A stretch of DNA of 64,000 nucleotides from Blattabacterium clevelandi (GTDB lineage Bacteria > Bacteroidota > Bacteroidia > Flavobacteriales > Blattabacteriaceae), in assembly GCF_003268615.1 (NCBI RefSeq), contig NZ_CP029844.1, positions 496,001 through 560,000 of the forward strand. The letters are read 5' to 3'. Below the pieces are notes generated by a model that had not been told where the DNA came from, ran no database searches, and saw only the letters and a program-made list of their open reading frames with translations. Shown here in pieces: positions 36,829 through 45,630 of this stretch. The position numbers and the translations under genes were made by a program. How positions within the stretch are numbered: the stretch's first letter is position 1; each line of letters begins with the position of its first letter.

Positions 36829-38589
36829 ATGAAGGATATTATTCAATTTTTACCTAAAAAAGTGATCAATCAAATAGCAGCTGGTGAAGTGATACAACGT
36901 CCTTCTTCTGTATTAAAAGAACTTTTAGAAAATTCTATAGATGCAAAATCCAAAAGTATTGATATCTTTATAAGAGATTCAGGAAAAACTTTAATTCAAT
37001 TAATAGATAATGGAGAAGGAATGAGTTATAATGATGCTAGGAATAGTTATCAAAGATATGCTACTTCTAAAATCAAAACCAATGAAGATATCTTTAGGAT
37101 TAATACAAAAGGATTTCGTGGAGAAGCTTTAGCTTCCATTGCTTTCGTTTCTCAATTGGAAATACAAACTAAAAATAAAGAAAATACAGTTGGTATTCAC
37201 ATTCTTGTAGAAGAAGGGAAAATTAAAGAACAAATTCCTATCAACATGCTTAAAGGAACAAGAATTTCAGTAAAAAATATTTTTTCTAAATTTCCTGCAA
37301 GAAGAAGATTTTTAAAATCTTCTAGAATAGAATTTAAACATATTATTAATGAATTTTATAAAATTATTTTAGCACATAGAGATATTGTTTATCGTTTTTA
37401 TCATAACGATAAAATTATTTATTTTTTGAAAAAAGCTTCTTTAAAAGAAAGAATAAAAGAAATTTTTAATAAAAAAAATAAAAAATTACTCCCTATTTTA
37501 ATTAAAAAAAATAAAATTATTATAGAGGGTTTTATTAGTCAACCAAATTCTTCAATAAAAAAAGGAGATCATTTTTTATTTGTGAATCAACGTTGTATAA
37601 ATAATATACTTTTACATAGAAAAATTATTCATTCTTATGAAGGTCTTTTAAAAAATATAAAAACAGTTTCTTATTTTATTTTTATTTATATAGATCCAAT
37701 TTTAGTGAATTGGAATATTCATCCTACAAAAAAAGAAGTAAAATTAGAAGAAGAAAATTCGATTTGTAATATGATTCAACAAGAAATAAAAAATATTTTA
37801 TGTTGTCAATATAAAGTAAAAAAAGAGGAATTAAATAATTCAGATTTATTATTATCCTTTAATTCTTCCAAAAAAGAATCATTAATTTTTATGAATCATT
37901 ATGATTCTTTTTTTGAGGAATTTTCTTATAAAGAAAAAGTAAATCAATTAGATAATTGGTTCCATAAAATGAAAAAATCTAATTTTTTTCTTGATGTTCA
38001 TCTTACGAAAAAATTATCCAATTACATATCTCATGAAAAAAAAATAAAAACTTTTCAAATTAACGGAAAATATATAATTTTTTTATGGAATAATGAAAAT
38101 ATAATATTAGTAGATCAACATAGAGCTCATCAAAACATATTATTTGAATTTTTTTTTAAGAAAATAAAAAACAAATTAATAAGTCAAAAATTTCTTTTTC
38201 CAATTGAGATTAAACTTTTAAATAATGAATTTATTTCATTGAAAAATATTCAATATGAATTGATTGAAATGGGATTTCATTTATACTTTTGGAATCAATC
38301 CGTATATTTATATTCTATTCCTGAAAATATTCATCAAAATATATTAGTTGAAATTTTTCAAAATATTTTAACATATAATTTTATTAATGGAGAAAAAAAT
38401 AATAAAAAAATACTTATTCAATCTATATCTAAATCTGCAGCTATAAAATACGGAACAGAATTGCATTCCAATAAAATGGAATGTTTAATTAGAGATTTTT
38501 TTTCTTGTAAAAATATAAATTATACGTATTCAGGAGATCCTATATTTTTTATTTTCAATAAAAATTTTTTTAAAAAAACAATTTTGTAA
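36829..38589 (+). CDS. mutL: DNA mismatch repair protein MutL
   Basis: The GHL ATPase domain is clear: QIAAGEVIQRPSSVLKELLENSIDAKS, IQLIDNGEGMSYND, TKGFRGEALASIAFVSQ and LFVNQRCINNILLHR. A low-complexity Lys/Ser linker (about 320-400) leads to the C-terminal dimerisation domain. There the position of the endonuclease motif DQHAxxExxxxE reads DQHRAHQNILFE (from residue 429), with Ala and the first Glu replaced, and the usual C-terminal CPHGRP segment reads like YTYSGDPI, so nicking activity is doubtful. Length 586. Same frame as the following GTG-start rhomboid gene. Confidence 0.95.
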   Translation: MKDIIQFLPKKVINQIAAGEVIQRPSSVLKELLENSIDAKSKSIDIFIRDSGKTLIQLIDNGEGMSYNDARNSYQRYATSKIKTNEDIFRINTKGFRGEALASIAFVSQLEIQTKNKENTVGIHILVEEGKIKEQIPINMLKGTRISVKNIFSKFPARRRFLKSSRIEFKHIINEFYKIILAHRDIVYRFYHNDKIIYFLKKASLKERIKEIFNKKNKKLLPILIKKNKIIIEGFISQPNSSIKKGDHFLFVNQRCINNILLHRKIIHSYEGLLKNIKTVSYFIFIYIDPILVNWNIHPTKKEVKLEEENSICNMIQQEIKNILCCQYKVKKEELNNSDLLLSFNSSKKESLIFMNHYDSFFEEFSYKEKVNQLDNWFHKMKKSNFFLDVHLTKKLSNYISHEKKIKTFQINGKYIIFLWNNENIILVDQHRAHQNILFEFFFKKIKNKLISQKFLFPIEIKLLNNEFISLKNIQYELIEMGFHLYFWNQSVYLYSIPENIHQNILVEIFQNILTYNFINGEKNNKKILIQSISKSAAIKYGTELHSNKMECLIRDFFSCKNINYTYSGDPIFFIFNKNFFKKTIL

Positions 38590-39285
38590 GTGAATTTTTA
38601 TACATCAAATTTCAATTCAGATGCTGTAAAACACTTGATTAGTATTAATATACTTGTATATACAGCTACCTTTGTTTTTTCACAATATAAAATAGAAACC
38701 ATTCTTTCTTTATATCATCCTCTAGATGATCGATTTGAATTATATCAGATTTTTACTCATATGTTTGTACATTCTAAACGTCTTTTTTTGCACATAATTT
38801 TTAACATGTTAGCCTTATTCATGTTTGGAGGTCAAATGGAAACTTTATTAGGAATCAAAAAATTTTTGATAGTATATTTTTTATCTGGTATTTTAGCTTC
38901 TTTATTACAATTAGTATTTAATACTAGTATCCTGTATTATTTTGTTCATACATTGGATTTTTCACAAGCAAAAAAAATTTTTGATTATTTAAATCAAGAA
39001 CAACGAATTAATCTTTATAGTTCTATGTATTCTCCTATGATGGGAGCTTCTGGAGCTGTTAGTGGAATAGTAGGAGCTTTTGCTAGATATTTTCCAGAAC
39101 ATAAAATATTTATTTTACCTTTTCCTTTTCCAATTGCTGTAAGAAAAGCTCTTTTGATTTTTATTTTTGGAAGTTTCATTTCTGCTATTTTCAACTTTTC
39201 CCCTGGTGTAGCACATTTTGCTCATATTGGAGGAATTATTTCTGGTTATTCTATAGGAAATTTTTTTCTCAAAAAAAGAAAATGA
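38590..39285 (+). CDS. Rhomboid family intramembrane serine protease
   Basis: A six-helix membrane protease of 231 residues. The catalytic dyad is Ser154 in MMGASGAVSGIVGAF and His212 in AHFAHIGGIISGY; His68 and Asn72 in LHIIFNMLALFMFGG complete the active-site environment. The start is GTG at 38590, directly after and in frame with the mutL TAA stop, with no better start before the first helix. Position after mutL is usual in Flavobacteriia. Substrate is unknown. Confidence 0.9.
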   Translation: MNFYTSNFNSDAVKHLISINILVYTATFVFSQYKIETILSLYHPLDDRFELYQIFTHMFVHSKRLFLHIIFNMLALFMFGGQMETLLGIKKFLIVYFLSGILASLLQLVFNTSILYYFVHTLDFSQAKKIFDYLNQEQRINLYSSMYSPMMGASGAVSGIVGAFARYFPEHKIFILPFPFPIAVRKALLIFIFGSFISAIFNFSPGVAHFAHIGGIISGYSIGNFFLKKRK

Positions 39286-39307
39286 AAAAATATATTTTAA
39301 TAAATGA

Positions 39308-40819
39308 TCAACTATTTTTTAAAAAATAAAATAAAAGATAGGAAAAATATATAAATGAAAATATAAAAAAAAAGGATAAATAAGAATTTTGTCCATCTAT
39401 AGTAATCATAGTACGATTCCAACGAAATTTCCAATGAAAAAAATTGAAAGGATTTTCTCTATTCCAGTCAATACTCATCCATATAAATATAGGTTTTCCT
39501 ACGATATGATCTTCTGGTAAAAATCCCCAATAACGAGAATCTGAAGAATTATGTCTGTTATCCCCCATCATGAAATAATAATTTTTTTTTATTTTATAAA
39601 AATTATTTTTTTTATGATTAATGAAAAAATAAGAATATTTTTTTTCAATATGATTTCCTTCAGAAACAATAATATCATAATAAATGTTAATATTATTTGA
39701 ATTTAATTTAATTAAATCTCCTTTTTTTGGAATCAATAATGGACCAAAAAAATCTCTATTCCAACCAAAATTATTTGGAAATATCGAATCTTCTTGAAAA
39801 GAAATTGGTAAAATATATTTTTTGATAAAAATGATGTTATCAAATAGATTTTTAATCTGAATTTCTTTTTTTTCTGTCAACATTATTTGATAAAAATATT
39901 CGTCATTTTTTTCTAATATCATTTCAACCTCTTCAATATTCATATTTTCTTTAATAAATTCTATATTTAATGGTATATTTTTTGTTTTAATAAGGTAAAT
40001 ATGTTGTTTTTCTAAAATATTTTTTTTATAAGATTTTTCTTTTTGATAGTTTACAAATAAATCTCCATTATGAATATAAATTATATCACCTGGTAAGCCC
40101 ACACAACGTTTAATATAATTTTCTTTTCTATCTATAACTTTATGATTGGAATCTTTAGGAAAATTGAAAACAACAATATCGTTTCTTCGAATGGGTTGTA
40201 TAGGATCAAAACGTAAATAAGGCCATTTAAAAATAGAAATATAAGATTTTAATTTTCCAAAAATAGTATTATGAGTAAATGGAATAGATATTGGGGTAAT
40301 TGGCATACGTAATCCATAATGAATTTTACTTACTAATATAAAATCACCTACAAGTAAAGTCCCTTCCATAGAAGAAGTAGGTATTGCAAAAGGTTGAATT
40401 ATATAAGTATGTGTAAGGAAAGAAAAGATCATAGCAAATAAAATATTGTATTTTGTATCACCTTTTGATTTTGTTATTTTTGATAGTTCAATATTCTTAG
40501 AGTAATTTATGTAAAATATATATCCTCCTAGAGTTAAAAAAAATAAAATAATATTTTTTGGGGAATTTTTTCCAAAATTTTTAAGTAAGTCTATCCATAA
40601 AATTCCAAATAAAAAAATACTTGTTAATGGAATCAATAATAGAAATAACCACCAAATAGATCTTCTATAAATTTTTAAAAGAAGAATAATATTGTAGATA
40701 GGTATAATTAATTTATAATAATCTATTCCTAATTTTTTATAAAGTCTCCATGTTCCTAAAACATGAATAAAATGTTCAAAACATAAAAAAATACTACTGA
40801 AAAGAAAATATTGGAACAT
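39308..40819 (-). CDS. lepB: Signal peptidase I
   Basis: A membrane protease removing signal peptides. The N-terminal third has several hydrophobic segments. The catalytic Ser150 is in IPTSSMEGTLLVGDFILV; the Lys base is in ENYIKRCVGLPGDII (about 235-249). The conserved end FMMGDNRHNSSDSRYWGFLPEDHIVGK is present, then a C-terminal membrane helix. At 503 residues it is longer than E. coli LepB because of an insertion between the Lys box and the GDN box, a Bacteroidota feature. dapB lies 28 bp upstream on the same strand. Confidence 0.95.
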   Translation of the reverse strand: MFQYFLFSSIFLCFEHFIHVLGTWRLYKKLGIDYYKLIIPIYNIILLLKIYRRSIWWLFLLLIPLTSIFLFGILWIDLLKNFGKNSPKNIILFFLTLGGYIFYINYSKNIELSKITKSKGDTKYNILFAMIFSFLTHTYIIQPFAIPTSSMEGTLLVGDFILVSKIHYGLRMPITPISIPFTHNTIFGKLKSYISIFKWPYLRFDPIQPIRRNDIVVFNFPKDSNHKVIDRKENYIKRCVGLPGDIIYIHNGDLFVNYQKEKSYKKNILEKQHIYLIKTKNIPLNIEFIKENMNIEEVEMILEKNDEYFYQIMLTEKKEIQIKNLFDNIIFIKKYILPISFQEDSIFPNNFGWNRDFFGPLLIPKKGDLIKLNSNNINIYYDIIVSEGNHIEKKYSYFFINHKKNNFYKIKKNYYFMMGDNRHNSSDSRYWGFLPEDHIVGKPIFIWMSIDWNRENPFNFFHWKFRWNRTMITIDGQNSYLSFFFIFSFIYFSYLLFYFLKNS

Positions 40820-40847
40820 AAAAATACATTTATTTGATATAAAATTT

Positions 40848-41552
40848 TTATATTCCTAAAACTTCTTTCATAGAAAAAATTCCCCTTTTATCTTTTATCC
40901 ATTCTGCAGCAATAATAGCGCCTTTAGCAAATCCTTCTCTATTATGAGCTTGATGTTTAATTTCTATATTTTCTATTTGAGATTGATATAAAACTCTATG
41001 TATTCCTGTTTCATTATCAAATCTTTTTGAAATAATTAATATTTGATCTTTTGTTTTTTTTTTATCTAAAATCCATGTTTTTTTCATTTTATTATTAATA
41101 ATATTTTTTGCTAAAACAAGAGCTGTTCCACTAGGTCTATCCATTTTTTCTTTATGATGAATTTCTTCAATTTTTATTTCATAATTTATAGAATATGGAA
41201 ATAGTAATTTTGATAATTTATGATTAATTTCATAAAAAATATTCATTCCTATACTAAAATTAGAAGAATATAAAAAAGTTCCATTTTTTTTTTTACATAT
41301 ATCTTTAGCAAGATGAAATTTTTCTAACCATCCTGTAGTTCCACACACTACAGGAATATGATTATCTATACAAATTTTTATATTATTAAATGCTGAATCA
41401 GGACGACTAAATTCTACTGCAACATCTACATTTTTTAATGAAATATTGCAAGGACTTTTATTAGAATAAAAAGAAATTTGATGATTTCTAATTTTTGCTA
41501 TTTTTTCTATAGATTTTCCCATTTTTCCATATCCTATTATGGCTATATTCAT
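40848..41552 (-). CDS. dapB: 4-hydroxy-tetrahydrodipicolinate reductase
   Basis: It acts in the lysine/diaminopimelate pathway. The Rossmann motif NIAIIGYGKMGKSIEKIA is at the N-terminus, followed by DVAVEFSRPDSAFNN, VVCGTTGWLEK, SSNFSIGMNIFYEIN, the catalytic IEEIHHKEKMDRPSGTALVLA (His-His and Lys) and SQIENIEIKHQAHNREGFAKGAI. Length 234 is in the short Bacteroidota range. Gives peptidoglycan precursor and lysine, the latter important to hosts of such symbionts. Confidence 0.95.
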   Translation of the reverse strand: MNIAIIGYGKMGKSIEKIAKIRNHQISFYSNKSPCNISLKNVDVAVEFSRPDSAFNNIKICIDNHIPVVCGTTGWLEKFHLAKDICKKKNGTFLYSSNFSIGMNIFYEINHKLSKLLFPYSINYEIKIEEIHHKEKMDRPSGTALVLAKNIINNKMKKTWILDKKKTKDQILIISKRFDNETGIHRVLYQSQIENIEIKHQAHNREGFAKGAIIAAEWIKDKRGIFSMKEVLGI

Positions 41553-41976
41553 ATTTTTTTCAATTTTTTATATATAAAATGAATGATTCAAAGATAGATC
41601 AACTTTAGTTTTGAAATTTTATTATAATAAAATAAATTATATTTATAAAATAAAAAAAAAGTAATTATTTGTACAGAATACAAAATTGTATATTATAGTG
41701 AATAGTATATGTAGTAAAAAAAAATTATTAAATATGGGAGATTGGGGTTTATTTATTAAATATATTTAAAAATATTAGTCAATTATCTATATTATGAATT
41801 AAAAATTTTTAATTTTTATTCCATAAAAATAGAAATAAACTTAAAATAAAAAAAATTTTATCAGTATTTTTAAATGCATAATTTCAAAAATAAGTACCTA
41901 GTATAAATTTATTTTCATTTGAAAATATACCTTCCTTAAGGAAAAATAATTTTTATTTTTTTTAAAAAATTATAAA
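41553..41976. other. 424-bp gene-free A+T-rich spacer before tRNA-Leu(GAG)
   Basis: No frame with recognisable protein similarity is visible on either strand; stop codons are dense. It presumably holds the dapB-lepB promoter on the left and the tRNA promoter on the right. The only structures I see are two near-adjacent palindromes at 41911-41943 (listed separately). Its length is unusual in this compact window and may mark a gene lost long ago. Confidence 0.6.
41911..41943 (+). promoter_or_regulatory. Two palindromes 34 bp upstream of tRNA-Leu(GAG)
   Basis: ATTTTCA-TT-TGAAAAT (about 41911-41926) is followed by the perfect 12-bp palindrome TTCCTTAAGGAA (41932-41943). They stand where the tRNA promoter should be. 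They may be protein-binding sites or chance in A+T-rich DNA; no consensus is known to me. Confidence 0.25.
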
Positions 41977-42065
41977 ACCCACGTGGTGAAATTGGTAAAC
42001 ACGCCACTTTGAGGGGGTGGTATCCTATGATAAGGGATATGCTGGTTCGAATCCAGTCGTGGGTA
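41977..42065 (+). tRNA. tRNA-Leu (anticodon GAG)
   Basis: Class II tRNA: acceptor ACCCACG/CGTGGGT with discriminator A, D-arm TGGTGAAATTGGTAAACACG, anticodon arm CCACT-TTGAGGG-GGTGG with anticodon GAG, variable arm TATCCTATGATAAGGGATA, and T-arm CTGG-TTCGAATCCAG. CCA is not encoded. It stands alone between two long spacers. Confidence 0.94.
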
Positions 42066-42462
42066 CAAAGTATTTTTTATAGTAGAAAGTTGAAATTTAA
42101 AAATCAAAGAATACTTTTTTTATTTATATAAATAACCTATTTTTATTTTTAATGAAGGAAAAATCCATTTATTTATTTTAGATATATATATACATACAAT
42201 CTATATTTTTAATCACAATTATTAGATCTTCGGATTATACATACTTACTTATGGAGATCTAATATTATTATATATCCTACACCAATCATAAATTGAATGA
42301 TTTATAATGAATGAATTTATTAGCTTCTTTTTATGAATTATTATTTTTTATACGAAAATGATTCCTTCCTTACCAAAAATTCCATTTTTTTTATTGGATT
42401 GTTTAAAAATTCAATTTTATAAAATTTTTACTTTACTAATAAATATTATAATGAATTTTATT
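42066..42462. other. 397-bp gene-free spacer between tRNA-Leu(GAG) and mnmA
   Basis: No convincing gene is present. Directly after the tRNA, AAAGTATT (42067-42074) can pair with AATACTTT (42110-42117), followed by a T-run: a weak hairpin with a 35-nt loop that might end the tRNA transcript. A second inverted repeat pairs TATTAGATCT (42220-42229) with AGATCTAATA (42255-42264). A 36-codon frame ending just inside the mnmA 3' end looks like chance. Confidence 0.5.
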
Positions 42463-43647
42463 TCATGAAATGACTCCGGATCCTATTAATTCTTTATCAA
42501 TATACCAAGCTGCAAATTGTCCTTCGTTTATAGCACATTGCATTTTTTCAAACTCTATAAACATTCCTTTTTTTATTTTGTATAAAAATGCTTTTTGCAA
42601 TGGTTGTCTATAACGAATTCTACAAAAAACCTCCATTTTATTTTCATCTAAAATGGAAAGATCATCTCTGATCCAATGAATATCTTTTTCTTTAATAAAT
42701 AAAGATTTTTTATATAGACCAGGATGATTGTTTCCCATTCCTGTATAAACAATATTTTTTTTAATATCTTTTTCAATAACAAAAAGTGCTTTTTTATATC
42801 CTCCTAAAGAAAGACCTTTACGTTGTCCTTTTGTAAAAAAGGGTGCTCCTTGATGATATCCAATTAATTTACCATCTGATTTTTTATATTTTCTTTTTCT
42901 AGATAAAAAAAATAATTCTTCTTTTTTTGAAAAAAAAAATCTATTTTTTTTATTATATATTGAGGATCTTGAATTAATATTAATGATTTCTCCTTTTTTA
43001 GGAAGTATTTTTTGTTGAAGAAATTTGGATAAATTAATTTTTCCAACAAAACATAATCCTTGAGAATCTTTTTTAGATGCATTACACAATTTATTTTTTT
43101 CTGCTATTTTTCGTACTTGATTTTTTGTAAATGAACCTAATGGAAATAGAGATTTTTCTAATTGATATTGCGTTAATTGACATAAGAAATATGATTGATC
43201 TTTATTAGAATCTTTTCCAATCAAAAGACGATAGATAATTTTATTATTTTTTATAATTATTTTTTTATTAACATAATGACCTGTAGCAATAAAATCTGCT
43301 CCTAAATCCATGGCTTTTTTTAAAAAAATATTAAATTTTATTTCTCGATTACATAATATATCTGGATTAGGAGTAGTTCCATATTTATATCCATGAAACA
43401 TATAATTTATAATGTATTTTTTGTATTCTTTTTTCATTTCCACTACTTGGAAAGGTATTTTTAATTTTTGAGAAACTAACATAGCATAAATACTATCTTC
43501 TTCCCAAAAACATTGATTGGAATTGATACTAGAATTATCCCAATTATTCATAAATAGACCAATTACTTCATAACCTTTTTTTTTAAGAAGTAAAGCTGCA
43601 ACACTAGAATCCACACCTCCTGAAAGACCTACTACTACTCTTTTCAT
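42463..43647 (-). CDS. mnmA: tRNA-specific 2-thiouridylase MnmA
   Basis: It adds sulfur to U34 of tRNA-Lys, -Glu and -Gln. The PP-loop VVGLSGGVDSSVAALLLKKKGYEV is at the N-terminus, followed by LFMNNWD. The catalytic Cys are in TPNPDILCNREIKF (near residue 103) and KDSQGLCFVGKI (near 199). The middle and C-terminal domains contain GQRKGLSLGGYKKALFV and the end GSGVIS. Length 394 is slightly long. Works on the same nucleotide as MnmG. Upstream of dnaJ by 65 bp on the same strand order. Confidence 0.96.
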   Translation of the reverse strand: MKRVVVGLSGGVDSSVAALLLKKKGYEVIGLFMNNWDNSSINSNQCFWEEDSIYAMLVSQKLKIPFQVVEMKKEYKKYIINYMFHGYKYGTTPNPDILCNREIKFNIFLKKAMDLGADFIATGHYVNKKIIIKNNKIIYRLLIGKDSNKDQSYFLCQLTQYQLEKSLFPLGSFTKNQVRKIAEKNKLCNASKKDSQGLCFVGKINLSKFLQQKILPKKGEIININSRSSIYNKKNRFFFSKKEELFFLSRKRKYKKSDGKLIGYHQGAPFFTKGQRKGLSLGGYKKALFVIEKDIKKNIVYTGMGNNHPGLYKKSLFIKEKDIHWIRDDLSILDENKMEVFCRIRYRQPLQKAFLYKIKKGMFIEFEKMQCAINEGQFAAWYIDKELIGSGVIS

Positions 43648-43712
43648 AAGAAAAAGGAATCTTTTATTTATAATAATAACTAAATTAATGATTATATATA
43701 AAATATTTTCTA

Positions 43713-44831
43713 TTATGAAAACATTTCTCTAACACGATCAAAAAAAGATTTTTCTGAATTTCCAGGATGAGGAAGAAAATTTTCATTTTTTCTCATTTTT
43801 TCGAAAAAATTTCTTTGTTCTTCATTAATTTTTTTAGGTGTCCAAACATTTACATGAATGAAAAGACTTCCATATCCATATCCTTCAATATTAGGTAACC
43901 CCTTATTTTTTAATCTCAGAGTTTTTCCTGATTGTGTTCCAGGATCTATTTTAATACGAGCCTTTCCATTAATAGTAGGAACTTCTTTTGAAGCTCCTAA
44001 TATAGCATCTGTAAATGATATGTATAAATCATAATGAAGATTATTCCCCTCTCTTTTTAATTTAGGATGAGATATTTCTTCAATCAATACTATCAAATCT
44101 CCGGGAATTCCGTTAAATGGAGCTTCATTCCCTTTTTCAGATACTTTTAGTTGAATACCTTCTGTAAGTCCTGCTGGTATTTGTATATTAACTAATTCTT
44201 CTTCTTTAATCAATCCATGTTTATTTGCACCATATGGAATTTTTTCAATATTTTTTCCAGTTCCAGAACATATGTTACATTGAGATGTTGTTTGCATTCT
44301 TCCTAAAATAGTATTAGCTATACGTGTTATTTGACCTGTCCCATTACAAGGAGAACAATTTTTAAAATGTACTCCTTTAGCGACTTTCATTCTTCTTACT
44401 TTTACTTTTTTTTCTATTCCATTAGCTATTTCTTCTAATGTAAGTTTGACTCTAATTCTAAGATCACTTCCCTTAATAGTTTGGTGTCTTGTAGATTTTC
44501 CAAATCCAAAACTAGAAAATCCTTCACCAAATGCATCCGCAAAAATATCTCCAAAATTTGTAAAAATATCTTCCATATTCATTCCTGATCCACTAGAGCT
44601 ACTCCCTTTTACACCGGAATGTCCAAATTTATCATAACGTTGTTTTTTTTCTGGATTGCTTAATATTTCATAAGCTTCCGCAGCTTCTTTAAATTTTTCT
44701 TCTGCATTTTTTTTATTATCCGGATTTTTATCTGGATGATATTTAATTGCTAATTTTCGATAAGCTTTTTTAATTTCTTCTGAAGAAGCATTTCTAGAAA
44801 TATTTAATACTTCGTAATAATCTTTTTTCAT
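43713..44831 (-). CDS. dnaJ: Chaperone protein DnaJ
   Basis: The Hsp40 co-chaperone of DnaK. The J-domain has [36 protein letters not shown] with HPD near residue 33. A Gly/Ser/Phe-rich stretch (75-115) follows. The zinc-finger region has only two CxxCxGxG motifs (CSPCNGTG and CNICSGTG) instead of four; the other two are replaced, as I recall for other Flavobacteriia. C-terminal substrate domains include [10 protein letters not shown] and [16 protein letters not shown]. Length 372. Lies 18 bp after grpE in a heat-shock unit. Confidence 0.95.
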   Translation of the reverse strand: MKKDYYEVLNISRNASSEEIKKAYRKLAIKYHPDKNPDNKKNAEEKFKEAAEAYEILSNPEKKQRYDKFGHSGVKGSSSSGSGMNMEDIFTNFGDIFADAFGEGFSSFGFGKSTRHQTIKGSDLRIRVKLTLEEIANGIEKKVKVRRMKVAKGVHFKNCSPCNGTGQITRIANTILGRMQTTSQCNICSGTGKNIEKIPYGANKHGLIKEEELVNIQIPAGLTEGIQLKVSEKGNEAPFNGIPGDLIVLIEEISHPKLKREGNNLHYDLYISFTDAILGASKEVPTINGKARIKIDPGTQSGKTLRLKNKGLPNIEGYGYGSLFIHVNVWTPKKINEEQRNFFEKMRKNENFLPHPGNSEKSFFDRVREMFS

Positions 44832-44849
44832 TATGAAGATAAAAGTTGA

Positions 44850-45527
44850 TTATTTACCGGTAATGACTTTAGCATGTCGTATGACTTTTTCCTGAAGGAT
44901 ATATCCAGATTCTATAATTTCTATTACTTTTCCTTTTAAATTTTCTGTTAAAACTGGTATTTGTGTAATTGCTTCATGAAAATCTGTATTAAAATCATCT
45001 CCTTTTTTGATTTGAATTTTATTCAATCCTTTTTCTTTTAAAATTTTAATAAATTTCCCCTGTATTAAAGAAATTCCTTGAATTATAAGTTCATCTTTTG
45101 ACTTTTTAAGTTCTTTAAGACCTCGTTCAAAATCATCTAAAATTGGAATTAAATCTATAATAATTTGTTGATGAATAGTTCTAAATAGATCTAAACTTTC
45201 TTTTTTAATACGTTTTTTATAATTTTCAAATTCTGCAAAAATACGTAAAAATTTATCTTTTTCTTTTTCTAATTTTTTTTTTAAAATTTCTATTTCCTTT
45301 AATGGATTTTCGTCCATTTTTTCTTTTAATGGATTTTCGTCCATTTTTTCCTTTAATGAATTTTCATCCATTTTTTCCTTTAATGAATTTTCATCCATTT
45401 TTTCCTTTAATGAATTTTCATCCATTTTTTCCTTTAATGAATTTTCATCCATTTTTTCCTTTTTATATAGATCATTCGTAGATGGAATTTTATCCTTTTT
45501 TTCAAATTTTTTTTGATTCATATTCAT
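44850..45527 (-). CDS. grpE: Nucleotide exchange factor GrpE with N-terminal tandem repeats
   Basis: It releases ADP from DnaK. The C-terminal GrpE fold (about 80-225) has FLRIFAEFENYKKRIKKE, the long coiled coil, LIPILDDFERGLKELKK and HEAITQIPV with VIEIIESGYILQEKVIRHAKVI at the end. Residues 26-79 are six copies of the nonapeptide MDENSLKEK (last two MDENPLKE...), encoded by 27-bp tandem repeats; they replace the usual acidic disordered N-terminus. First gene of the grpE-dnaJ unit, with a dyad symmetry about 70 bp upstream. Confidence 0.93.
   Translation of the reverse strand: MNMNQKKFEKKDKIPSTNDLYKKEKMDENSLKEKMDENSLKEKMDENSLKEKMDENSLKEKMDENPLKEKMDENPLKEIEILKKKLEKEKDKFLRIFAEFENYKKRIKKESLDLFRTIHQQIIIDLIPILDDFERGLKELKKSKDELIIQGISLIQGKFIKILKEKGLNKIQIKKGDDFNTDFHEAITQIPVLTENLKGKVIEIIESGYILQEKVIRHAKVITGK
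45291..45452 (-). repeat. Six 27-bp tandem repeats inside grpE
   Basis: Six head-to-tail 27-bp units code for MDEN(S/P)LKEK. Four carry the Ser form and two the Pro form; within each form the DNA copies are almost identical even at third positions, so the expansion is recent. Unit length is a multiple of three, keeping the grpE frame. Confidence 0.92.
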
Positions 45528-45595
45528 AAAATAAAAAATATTTACATAGTAATTCTATGCTCTAAAAGCAAATTTTTTGCCATATTTTACAATTG

Positions 45596-45608
45596 TGTCA
45601 TTATGACA
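45596..45608 (-). promoter_or_regulatory. Dyad TGTCA-TTA-TGACA upstream of grpE
   Basis: A perfect 5-bp inverted repeat with a 3-bp centre lies about 70 bp before the grpE start and 23 bp after the trpS stop. Its position suits an operator or promoter element of the grpE-dnaJ unit. It is not the CIRCE element, and I know no matching consensus; it may be chance. Confidence 0.3.
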
Positions 45609-45630
45609 GGTAATAGATCCAATATAATTT

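Noticed and set aside
41553-42462. SRP RNA, tmRNA or riboswitch in the long spacers
   Set aside because: I could not find conserved cores of these RNAs by eye.
42357-42469. 36-codon frame before the mnmA 3' end
   Set aside because: Short, hydrophobic, no family resemblance; probably chance in A+T-rich DNA.
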